A stretch of 64,000 nucleotides of DNA from Blastococcus colisei (GTDB lineage Bacteria > Actinomycetota > Actinomycetes > Mycobacteriales > Geodermatophilaceae), in NCBI RefSeq assembly GCF_006717095.1, contig NZ_VFQE01000001.1:3162001-3226000 (forward strand), given 5' to 3'. The notes under the pieces are model-generated. The model searched no databases. It was given only the letters and a program-made list of their open reading frames with translations, and was not told the DNA's origin. The translations under genes and the position numbers were made by a program. This document shows positions 24,781 through 32,073 of the stretch, in pieces (the first letter of the stretch is position 1; every line of letters starts with the position of its first letter).

Positions 24781-25338
24781 TTACTCGGTCGGCTTCAGGG
24801 GAAGTGGCCTGAGCCAAGTGTGTCGTTGGCCCCCGTCCCCTGCGCGGCCGTCCGCCCAATTCACCGTCACGACGTCATCGCGGGTGTACGGCTTTCTCTC
24901 TGCTACCACCTTTAATGAGCCGCCCGGCGGCACGTCCTGCCCAGACATTGGACGTACGCCCACCATGTCCCCGATCTCTACCGTCACGTCGTACGCGGTC
25001 GCGCGCCCAGCATTTGACAACTGGTAGGCGTCCGCTGAGAGGTGTTGCAACCGCCAGGCCACGCCCGGCTCGTCCGACTGGCGTTCGGTCTCAATCTCCC
25101 GCCGCTCGAGCAATTCGGCCGCCGTGTCCCTCGACACGGCCTTCACTAGGGCCTCGAGTTGTGCGACTTGCCCTTCCTGAGCTTGGGCTTGCCTCTCCGA
25201 CAGAGCCTTCTGATCTTTGCTCAACTGAATCTGCGTTTTCGCGACGTCGTCGGCCTGTTGCTGTGCACGCTTCGAATGGCGAAGTGCTAACAGGGCCACC
25301 AGCGCTGCGGCGATGGCGCCAACCGCCTCCCATGTCAC
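24781..25338 (-). CDS. membrane-anchored coiled-coil protein
   Basis: 185 residues. An N-terminal helix (WEAVGAIAAALVALLALRHS, ~3-22) probably anchors it, followed by a long charged coiled coil (~23-95: KRAQQQADDVAKTQIQLSKD ... VAQLEALVKAVSRDTAAELL) and a C-terminal beta-rich domain (~100-180: YQLSNAGRATAYDVTVEIGD ... PPGGSLKVVAERKPYT) of immunoglobulin-like appearance. No family recognised. Convergent with the TIR gene; a functional link is only suggested by proximity. Confidence 0.7.
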   Translation of the reverse strand: MTWEAVGAIAAALVALLALRHSKRAQQQADDVAKTQIQLSKDQKALSERQAQAQEGQVAQLEALVKAVSRDTAAELLERREIETERQSDEPGVAWRLQHLSADAYQLSNAGRATAYDVTVEIGDMVGVRPMSGQDVPPGGSLKVVAERKPYTRDDVVTVNWADGRAGDGGQRHTWLRPLPLKPTE

Positions 25339-25557
25339 AGCGGCAGCTTAAGGCCTCGTCCTTTCTCCGGAGGCCAAGCGCCGTCGTGTCCGAATGCTTG
25401 CGACAACGATCGACCACCGCGGGGGGCGAGACGAAGCCGTGGTTTCGGTGTGCACCGACGGCTGCGCCTATAGGAGACGCGCAGAACTTGTGGCTGGAGG
25501 CCCATGGGTCGGGTAACCAGGTCGGCCTCGTCTGGTCGGTCTTGAGGTCCCGTGGCC

Positions 25558-25573
25558 CTGAAGCCGCCTTCAG
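25558..25573 (-). terminator. CTGAAG/CTTCAG hairpin after the DUF429-RusA gene
   Basis: On the minus strand CTGAAGGCGGCTTCAGGG begins 16 bp past the stop of the gene ending at 25589. The same 18 bases occur downstream of the integrase at 29678-29695. A 6-bp stem with 4-base loop; terminator role inferred from position. Confidence 0.45.
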
Positions 25574-25588
25574 TGACACGTTGCCCCG

Positions 25589-26740
25589 TTAGAGCTCGGC
25601 AACGGTAACGTGGGCGCCGGGGTCTTCGTTCCCGCCGGCATGGCGCTTGGATGCCGTGATGCGGTCAACCCGTACGTCGTCCGCTTCCGCGCGTAGCCCT
25701 GTCCCTGTGCGCACGCCCAGTACGCCGTCGAGGGCATCGATCGCCGCTTTGATCAAGTTGTCGAGGTCCGGCTCGTTGCGCCCTCTCTGGTCCTGACCGA
25801 GCAAGAACTCGAGGTCCACGTGAACTCGACAACCGGCCGGAAGGGTGCAGCCGGAGAACGCCGACCGGACATCCGCCTTCCAGCGCTGCTCGTTGGCTCC
25901 GGCTGAGTAGCCGGTGGGCCTGCCGTGGACCACCCGCTCGAAGCGGCCGGGTGCCGGCACGCTGGCGGCTTCACCACGGCGTTCGGGTTGCTGGGGTCGA
26001 TGCAGCGGCGGGGGCGGCGCGACGATGTAGCCGACTTCGACATTGCCGTAGATCTTCAGCGCGCTGCGCCGGCGGTGCCACAGCCACGCCAGGTGAGCAC
26101 AGACGATGGCGTCCAGTTCGTCTTCCACGCGGGTGAGGTCGCCGGGGCGCGGCGAGGCAAGTACATGTTTCAGCTGCCGCCACCGGGGACTACCGGCCAG
26201 GGCCAGTTCCGGGATGGATTCGAGGTGCTGCACGAACAACCGGAATCCCGGCGCCCGTCCTTGATCGTTGCCCTTCTTGTAATCCAAGCGGTACGGGAGC
26301 TCGAGAAGGCCCACGAGCGCAGGATGCGGATAGACCTCGATGCAGACGCCGACGTTGCCGCCAGTGGGCGTTCCGGGATCCACCGCCCATCCGAAGCGCT
26401 GAGCCAACCTCATGGCCCGCGTGTCGCCGCCTGGAAAGCGGGTGTGGTTGGAGGTGTGAGCAGACGCGCCGAAACCGCCGAAGGCCTGACCTATGAGCCT
26501 CTCCGGAACGCGTTGACCAGTCTCGTTCGGCACGATCAGAGGGGCGTCGACGGCAGCGACGACGACCTGACCGGGCTGCGCCGCTATCCATTCGGCGATC
26601 TCATCGTCGGTCTTGACACGCGCAGATGCCGTCAGGCGGCCCGTCTCGTCGACGGCCGCCAGTCCGGTAGCACCGGTTGACCAACCGAGATCGACACCCA
26701 GGAAGACCGACGTGCTGCGCACCGCCTCAGCACCATTCAT
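25589..26740 (-). CDS. fusion of DUF429 RNase-H-like domain and RusA-like resolvase domain
   Basis: 383 residues. Residues ~10-235 are a DUF429 domain, a predicted RNase-H-fold nuclease: VFLGVDLGWSTGATGLAAVD, VVVAAVDAPLIVPNETGQR, GVCIEVYPHPALVGLL, VEDELDAIVCAHLAWLW. Residues ~265-383 look RusA-like: VHVDLEFLLGQDQRGRNEPD, LDNLIKAAIDALDGVLG with the closely spaced Asp residues, then DDVRVDRITASKRHA (Asp and Lys of RusA). RusA cuts Holliday junctions. The join of both in one chain is unusual to my knowledge. ATG 26740. Probably acts on DNA intermediates of mobile elements or phage; inference. Confidence 0.75.
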   Translation of the reverse strand: MNGAEAVRSTSVFLGVDLGWSTGATGLAAVDETGRLTASARVKTDDEIAEWIAAQPGQVVVAAVDAPLIVPNETGQRVPERLIGQAFGGFGASAHTSNHTRFPGGDTRAMRLAQRFGWAVDPGTPTGGNVGVCIEVYPHPALVGLLELPYRLDYKKGNDQGRAPGFRLFVQHLESIPELALAGSPRWRQLKHVLASPRPGDLTRVEDELDAIVCAHLAWLWHRRRSALKIYGNVEVGYIVAPPPPLHRPQQPERRGEAASVPAPGRFERVVHGRPTGYSAGANEQRWKADVRSAFSGCTLPAGCRVHVDLEFLLGQDQRGRNEPDLDNLIKAAIDALDGVLGVRTGTGLRAEADDVRVDRITASKRHAGGNEDPGAHVTVAEL

Positions 26741-27313
26741 CTTCTAGTCTGCCAAGCTGGCGCTCACTGCCGTGATGGCGCAGTCCAGCTGGAGAAACAA
26801 GACCACGGGCCCTCACACCTCATGCACTGTGGGCTCGAGCATTCGTTGTGACGGGTGCGTCGATGGCACCAGCGGCGCGTCAGGCGCCTCGCGCCCATGA
26901 GCGAGGCGGCCTTCCATGATGCTGTCGGCGTCCCTCGTGGCCGAAATGCAAGACGTGTGACGGTCCGCGATCTTGATTGCGGTGGCAAGGATGAGAGCGC
27001 TGCGTCCGCCGCGCGGCATCAGCAGGGCCCGGCGGAGTTCAGGCCTCGAATCGGCATCCGGCGAGACGAGCTTCGTGGCGCTTGGAAGCCGCCGGCGGCC
27101 AACACGGCGTCTGCGTGTGCGCTTGCGGGGGAAGACCGGGCCGACGCGCTGCACGTCCCCGTCGAAGCTGCACGGCGGCGACAAACAGGGGAACTACGGG
27201 AGGGACGTGTCCCAGCATGGACGCAGGACGATGCGGCCAGGGCCACTTTCGGCGGCGGGCCCCACGGTCGCGCTTTTCCCCCATCACTCGGAGTGCCGGA
27301 GGAACCGCTCGTG
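26741..27313. other. 573-bp gene-free stretch
   Basis: Open frames exist on both strands but are Arg/Pro/Ser-rich without ribosome sites or recognisable motifs. Probably regulatory or degenerate sequence; nothing identified. Confidence 0.45.
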
Positions 27314-27526
27314 ATGCCGAAGAACGCCCCTGACTCGACTTCCGACCTGCTGACGCTCACCGAGGCGGCCGCGTTCTTGCGCGCTCCAGTTGCCACGCTG
27401 CGCTACTGGCGTCATCTCGGTATCGGACCGGACGGCTTCCGCCTCGGGCGCCGAGTCCTATACCGACGGCAAGACCTGGACCGCTGGGTGACCGAGCAGC
27501 GCGAAGCTCAGTCAACGCGTCGGTGA
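27314..27526 (+). CDS. excisionase-like helix-turn-helix protein
   Basis: 70 residues, a single HTH_17-type domain: LLTLTEAAAFLRAPVATLRY, then WRHLGIGPDGFRLGRRVLYR and DLDRWVTEQ. This MerR-like winged helix is usual for phage and element excisionases, which bind att arms and turn integrase toward excision. GGAGGAACC stands about a dozen bases before the ATG; a GTG directly before it is an alternative start. Located 1 kb upstream of the integrase on the same strand. Confidence 0.85.
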   Translation: MPKNAPDSTSDLLTLTEAAAFLRAPVATLRYWRHLGIGPDGFRLGRRVLYRRQDLDRWVTEQREAQSTRR

Positions 27527-27615
27527 GCGACCACCCCTGCGGACGAGAGTCGATCGTTGTCCTCGATGCGGAACTCTGTCGAACTGGCACCATGGACCCG
27601 AGGAGGTGAGCTGCC

Positions 27616-27813
27616 GTGACCACGACACCGAAGAAGCCCGCGCACCACTCGGGTGATGACTTCGTTCCTACAGATGAGCTGATCCGCCAGCAGGGGGTGC
27701 GGCCCATCGCCTCCCCGAACGACCCGGCCGCGGACGATCCGTTCGCCTCCGACGACGAGCACGCGGACTTCCTCGCAGACCTCTACGCCTCCCGGCGGTC
27801 CAGCATCTCGTGA
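27616..27813 (+). CDS. antitoxin of a VapBC-type pair
   Basis: 65 residues, acidic and probably disordered at the C-terminus (DPFASDDEHADFLADLYASR). No clear DNA-binding domain is visible (N-terminus MTTTPKKPAHHSGDDFVPTD), so autoregulation is doubtful. Assigned as antitoxin from its overlap with the PIN-toxin gene (GTGA) and size. GTG start at 27616 preceded by GAGGAGGTGAG. Confidence 0.7.
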   Translation: MTTTPKKPAHHSGDDFVPTDELIRQQGVRPIASPNDPAADDPFASDDEHADFLADLYASRRSSIS

Positions 27814-28211
27814 GCGTCGTCGTCCTTGACACGGACGTCGCCTCCTCGCTGCTGCGCCACCGCACTCCCGACGCGGTCGCCGCACGGCTTGCCGGTCACG
27901 TCGCCGCCGTCACCTTTGTGACCGTGGGCGAGCTGACCAAGTGGACGCTGGTCCGGCACTGGGGACCGCGGAACGTCGCCGCTATGCGGGAGTTCCTCTC
28001 GCAACTCCTGCTCCTTCCCTACGACCAGCGGGTGGCCGCCCGGTGGGGCGAGCTGCAGGCCGGCGGCCAGCTGCGCGGCCGACCACGGCCGGTCAACGAC
28101 AGCTGGATCGCCGCTTGCTGCCTCGTGCGTGACCTCCCGCTCGCCACCTTCAACGCCAAGGACTTCCACGACTTCGCCGAGCACGATGGACTGACGCTCG
28201 CCCTCCGCTGA
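27810..28211 (+). CDS. vapC: PIN-domain toxin ribonuclease (VapC family)
   Basis: 133 residues. PIN acidic residues are in VVVLDTDVASSLL (first Asp), FVTVGELTKWTLVRHW (Glu), RPVNDSWIAACCL (Asp) and LATFNAKDFHDF (last Asp), the full VapC set for Mg-dependent RNA cleavage. Overlaps the antitoxin stop by four bases. Such pairs stabilise mobile elements and may act in phage defence. Confidence 0.9.
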   Translation: MSVVVLDTDVASSLLRHRTPDAVAARLAGHVAAVTFVTVGELTKWTLVRHWGPRNVAAMREFLSQLLLLPYDQRVAARWGELQAGGQLRGRPRPVNDSWIAACCLVRDLPLATFNAKDFHDFAEHDGLTLALR

Positions 28212-28497
28212 AGGCCACAGCTCCTTCCAATAGGCGGCTGGCTCGTCACTCAGGCGTGCCTATCCGGCACCCGCCCACGCGTACCGGAGAAAAACAGGAG
28301 GATGCCGAGGCACTGTCGCGCGGTGCGGCATCGGCAGCGCACGAGCTCCCGGCGTCGGCCCTCGCTGCCGTCTCCGGCTATCCCCAGCCCCGTGCCCATC
28401 CACAGATCGGTCCAGCAGAGGGACGAGCCACCCCCGCTGGTGCTACCCCGGCTGCACGCCATGGCTGGCGGCGACCGCGTGGAACGGAGTGAGTGGG

Positions 28498-29592
28498 ATG
28501 GCGAGCATCGCCCGCAGGCCCGACGGCACCTATCGGCCGCGCTTCCGCGACGCCACCGGCAAAGAGCACGCCCGGCACTTCAAGCGGAAGGTCGACGCCC
28601 AGCGATAGCTCGACGAGATGACCGCGGCCATGGTCACCGGCCAGTACGTCGACCCCGCGGCCGGACGCCTGACTGTTCGGGACTACGCCGAGCAGTGGCG
28701 GGCTACTCAGGTTCACCGGCCGACCACCGCGGCTCACGTGGAGACGATGCTCCGGCGTCACGTCTATCCCGCCCTCGGGCAGAAGCGGCTTTCGTCGGTC
28801 CTGCCGAGCGACGTCCAGGCCCTCGTCAAGCGGCTATCCCTGGACCTGGCTCCGTCCACTGTGGGTGTGGTCCACCGCATCCTCGCGGGCATCTTCAAGG
28901 CCGCCGTGCGCGACCGGCGGATCGTCGCCTCACCCTGCGAGGGCACCAAGCTGCCGAAGGTCCACCGCCGGCGCGTCGAGCCGCTGACGCTCGAAGCGGT
29001 CCAGGCTCTGACCAACGCCGTGCCTGACCGGTACAGGGCGCTGGTCACCCTCGCTGCCGGGACCGGACTGCGGCAAGGGGAGGCATTCGGCCTGACCGTC
29101 GACCGGATCGACTTCCTCCGCCGACAGCTCACCGTCGACCGACAGCTGATCACCATGCCCGACCGAGCGCCCTACCTCGCGCCGCCGAAGACGCAAGCCT
29201 CCGTCCGGGTCGTGCCGCTCCCCCAGGTCGTCGTCGATGCGCTGGCCGCGCACCTCTTGACCTGGCCGGCCGATGAGTTGCTTTTCACCACCGAGCTGGG
29301 TGCCTCGATCCGGCGGACGGCCTTCTCCGAGCGAGTGTGGCGCCCGGCGGTGAAACGGGCCGGTCTCAGCGGGGTGACGTTCCACGCCCTGCGGCACTTC
29401 TACGCGAGTCTGCTCATCCGGCACGGCGAGTCGGTCAAGACCGTCCAGGCCCGGCTGGGGCACGCGAGCGCCGCCGAGACGCTCGACACCTACAGCCACC
29501 TGTGGCCCGACTCGGACGACAGGACGAGGGCCGCCGTCGATTCGGTGCTTGGCGTGATCGCGGGGGTCCCGCGAACCAGCATGGGCGGTTGA
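28498..29592 (+). pseudogene. int: tyrosine integrase with an in-frame TAG
   Basis: ATG 28498 begins MASIARRPDGTYRPRFRDAT ... KVDAQR, the usual arm-binding AP2-like start, then TAG at 28606-28608 where relatives have Trp (AQRWLDEM). The frame then stays open to 29592. The core-binding domain and catalytic domain are intact: GTGLRQGEAFGL (Arg), TFHALRHFYASLL (HxxR), LGHASAAETLDTYSHL (His and Tyr). An ATG at 28618 could restart translation, giving a 324-residue enzyme without arm-binding domain. Either inactive, impaired or read through. It is the recombinase expected to have moved the island. Confidence 0.85.
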
Positions 29593-29675
29593 TCGAGGGG
29601 CCACACGCCGCACGCGCGGAATGGATGGGCCTGTCCGCGGCCGGAAGACTCCGGCGACCGCGTCAGCAAGACTCG

Positions 29676-29695
29676 CCCTGAAGGCGGCTTCAGGG
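29676..29695 (+). terminator. CCCTGAAG/CTTCAGGG hairpin after the integrase
   Basis: CCCTGAAG-GCGG-CTTCAGGG, a perfect 8-bp stem, 84 bp after the integrase stop. Shares 18 bases with the hairpin after the DUF429-RusA gene. Probably a terminator between the convergent integrase and lipoprotein genes. Confidence 0.5.
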
Positions 29696-29721
29696 ACAGT
29701 TGACGGCCGTCCGAGCACGGT

Positions 29722-30816
29722 TCACTGGTTGACTCCACGTGCGCATTCGGCGATCACGAGTCGACTAGGTCGCGTGAGCACGTCGGGCAATCTCATCTCG
29801 GAGACGATGCTTATGCGGTTGTCTGTCAGGCGCAGCGATCGCAGGATCGGAATGGTTCCTTTTGGTAGCACGATGGCGAGCAGATCGCGCCCGTCGCTCG
29901 AGGCGTAGGCGAGACCGGAGACGATCTCCCCGCCGAGGGAGAGGGTGGTGACTGTGCCAGTGTCCCTCTGGATCTCGTAGGCGAGATACTCACTCGTCGC
30001 ACTGTCCGTAAACGCCAAGACCAGGACCAGAAGCCGCTTGCTGTCTGGCGACCAGTCCAGGTCGATCACGTTGTCGTAGGGCAGCGCAAATCCCTGGATC
30101 TCTCCGCTGTTCGCATCCACAGTGATGACTTGGCGTTCGGGTCGATCGTTCAACCTTCCGAACAGAGCGAAAGTGGTGCCGTCTGGACTCCAAGCGAGAT
30201 TACTAGGAGTCGTGATGCTTGAAAGTTCCTGCTGCTTCACGATTGAGCTGTCAGCCAAGTCGAAGATTAGCATTTCGACCGACGATGTGGATGGGTTCCG
30301 AGAGATGATGGCGGCATGTTGACCATCAGGGGATTCCGCCACAGAGCTGATGCCCTCGTGGGTGATCACAGTCCTGACCTTCTCGACACCAGTTGCCACC
30401 ATGAGCAGGCGGTATGGGTTCCGCGGCATGTACGAGCCGTCCGCCAGGATGGTGCCCGGGTCGCTGGGTGCCCCGTACGGCACGGCGAGGACATGACTGG
30501 CGTCAGCGGCCAGGTCATACTCATAGTTGGCCGGTTCACTGGTCAACCGTTGGACAGTCCCATCGGGCCGCAGACCATAGACGTGGCTGATGTCGGAGGG
30601 CGCCGTCAGATCGATCTTCGGGTCCTCGCTCGAGGAACTTGTGAGCGCGGCGACGAAAGAACTGCCGGGGCAACGGCTCAGACCCCCTAGGGGCTCGCCC
30701 GCCGCTGCTTGTGGAGCAGGCCGCACCCCACAGGCGACTAGGGCAAGGATCGAGCACAGAAGGGCCATGGGCAGGGTGGACCGCACCAAACGAACCGTCC
30801 TTATCGAGGTGGACAT
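29722..30816 (-). CDS. lipoprotein with TolB-like beta-propeller
   Basis: 364 residues. Start at 30816 gives a lipoprotein signal peptide with basic head and LLCSILALVACG, lipobox Cys at ~29. The rest contains repeating blades of the WD40/TolB type: VAESPDGQHAAIISRNP, LAWSPDGTTFALFGRL, DLDWSPDSKRLLVLVL. Probably an extracytoplasmic binding or sensory protein anchored to the membrane; ligand unknown. Within the island, lower GC than flanks. Confidence 0.8.
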   Translation of the reverse strand: MSTSIRTVRLVRSTLPMALLCSILALVACGVRPAPQAAAGEPLGGLSRCPGSSFVAALTSSSSEDPKIDLTAPSDISHVYGLRPDGTVQRLTSEPANYEYDLAADASHVLAVPYGAPSDPGTILADGSYMPRNPYRLLMVATGVEKVRTVITHEGISSVAESPDGQHAAIISRNPSTSSVEMLIFDLADSSIVKQQELSSITTPSNLAWSPDGTTFALFGRLNDRPERQVITVDANSGEIQGFALPYDNVIDLDWSPDSKRLLVLVLAFTDSATSEYLAYEIQRDTGTVTTLSLGGEIVSGLAYASSDGRDLLAIVLPKGTIPILRSLRLTDNRISIVSEMRLPDVLTRPSRLVIAECARGVNQ

Positions 30817-30965
30817 GCGAGAAGTAGGCTCGCTGAGCGGAGAACTTCTGTCAATTGGCCCGGATCTCTCGCGATTGAACGCAGATCCACCGCCGAGTCG
30901 GGCTCGGCCAAATGCGGCGTAGGACACAATGCGCCTTCCTGGACAATCAGCCGTACAACTCGCTG

Positions 30966-31281
30966 TCACCTTGCTCCGGTTGAGGTGAACCAGATGAGTG
31001 GGTCCTGGTCAGTCACCCCCGATCCCCACTGTCGCAACATCGCATCCACCTCGTCCGCCGGGACCTCGACGTAGTCGTCCCCTACCCAGGGACCGCGATA
31101 GAGGTTGGTCAGGTCCGCTGTCAGCAGGTCTCCAATGACTTCCTCGGCCAGTGTCGGGCGTTGGCTCCGGCAGGTCTGGTAGCAGACCGTTCGCTTCCCC
31201 CCAGGCTTCCCACAGTCTTGTGTAGTCGTGGCTGGCCGAATTGAGGAGTTCGGACCGTAAGGCAACGCGCTGATCACTCAC
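30966..31281 (-). pseudogene. frameshifted small hypothetical gene
   Basis: GTG 31281 opens VSDQRVALRSELLNSASHDY ... GLLPDLPEPT. Near 31160, within ACGCCCGACA, the sensible sequence moves to another frame and continues TLAEEVIGDLLTADLTNLYR ... DAMLRQWGSGVTDQDP to the stop at 30966. One extra C would explain it. The joined product has about 104 residues. No family recognised. Confidence 0.55.
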
Positions 31282-31334
31282 CGACGGAGTATTGCCCGCC
31301 CCGCAGAGGATCGAGCCTGGCACTCCTGGCCATG

Positions 31335-31361
31335 TGTCCCATAGTGAGCCGCTCAGGGACA
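31335..31361 (+). repeat. island hairpin repeat, copy 2
   Basis: TGTCCCATAG-TGAGCCG-CTCAGGGACA, an imperfect 10-bp stem with 7-base loop. Related copies at 24723, 31711 and 31972. Confidence 0.65.
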
Positions 31362-31466
31362 GAAGGCGGCTCTGGGGAAACTGAGGCAGCCAGGATGGTC
31401 GCCCATTGTGACGAACGCTAGTCCACGTCCACGGCCCGTCTGCGCGACACGACTACCTTCCTCGAC

Positions 31467-31700
31467 GTGGCGAGGCTGCGGTTCACCGACGACGTGTCAA
31501 CGAGCGTCGGATTCCAGGCAATTGTTGCGCTGGGTGCGCTGGCCAATGCCTCCGTGCTGGTGCTGTATGCCGTCGAAGGTGAAAGTTCGGTATGGGGAAT
31601 CGTGCTCAGGATCTTGGGCGTCCTCGTCCCACTGCTGCTGCTGATTGCGAGCGTCAATGGCCGGCGCTTCCGCCGAGAGCAGGAGGCGGATCGTTCCTGA
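31467..31700 (+). CDS. small two-helix membrane protein
   Basis: 77 residues with two hydrophobic helices (FQAIVALGALANASVLVLYA, ~16-35; GIVLRILGVLVPLLLLIAS, ~44-62) and basic C-terminus NGRRFRREQEAD. GTG start at 31467 with a weak upstream site. No family recognised; flanked on both sides by the TGTCCC hairpin repeat. Confidence 0.5.
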   Translation: MARLRFTDDVSTSVGFQAIVALGALANASVLVLYAVEGESSVWGIVLRILGVLVPLLLLIASVNGRRFRREQEADRS

Positions 31701-31710
31701 TCTGGCCGCG

Positions 31711-31736
31711 TGTTCCTAGTGGGCCGCTAAGGGACA
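31711..31736 (+). repeat. island hairpin repeat, copy 3
   Basis: TGTTCCTAG...CTAAGGGACA, 26 bp, same loop GGGCCG type as the other copies. Confidence 0.65.
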
Positions 31737-31971
31737 CAGCACATCGGGTAATGGTAATGCCGTCGTCCGGGGGGTCACACTGTTGGAGTCGGCGAGGTGG
31801 TGGCCCGTCGGCCTTGGCCGCAGCCTCGGCGCATGGGTTGCCCCGCCTGGCCCATGCGTCCGTTGTGGAGGGGAGCTGCCCGTTCGAGCCGGGCCTGTGC
31901 AGGCACCCGGGGTGGGCGCGCCAGAAGTACCCAACGCCCACCCCGGCCACCATTCGCAGCGCTGCGCTGGG

Positions 31972-31998
31972 TGTCTCATAGTAGGCCGCTATGGGACA
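31972..31998 (+). repeat. island hairpin repeat, copy 4
   Basis: TGTCTCATAG-TAGGCCG-CTATGGGACA: nine of ten stem pairs match. Best-formed palindrome of the four. Confidence 0.65.
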
Positions 31999-32073
31999 GC
32001 CTGCCCCTCGCCGGCAGGACGCTGAAGGGGCAGACGCACCTGCTTGGACGGGCTAACCCGGATCTTTCGTCGG

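Larger units (their letters stand above)
31701..32073. other. gene-free stretch with two hairpin repeats
   Basis: Between the small membrane-protein gene and the IS1380-family element. Holds hairpin copies at 31711 and 31972; otherwise nothing recognised. Confidence 0.45.

Noticed and set aside
26855-27313. Long N-terminal extension of the excisionase-like protein
   Set aside because: Low-complexity translation; ATG 27314 with GGAGGA upstream gives the normal length.
24723-31998. TGTCCC hairpin repeats as a CRISPR array
   Set aside because: Irregular spacing of hundreds to thousands of bases.
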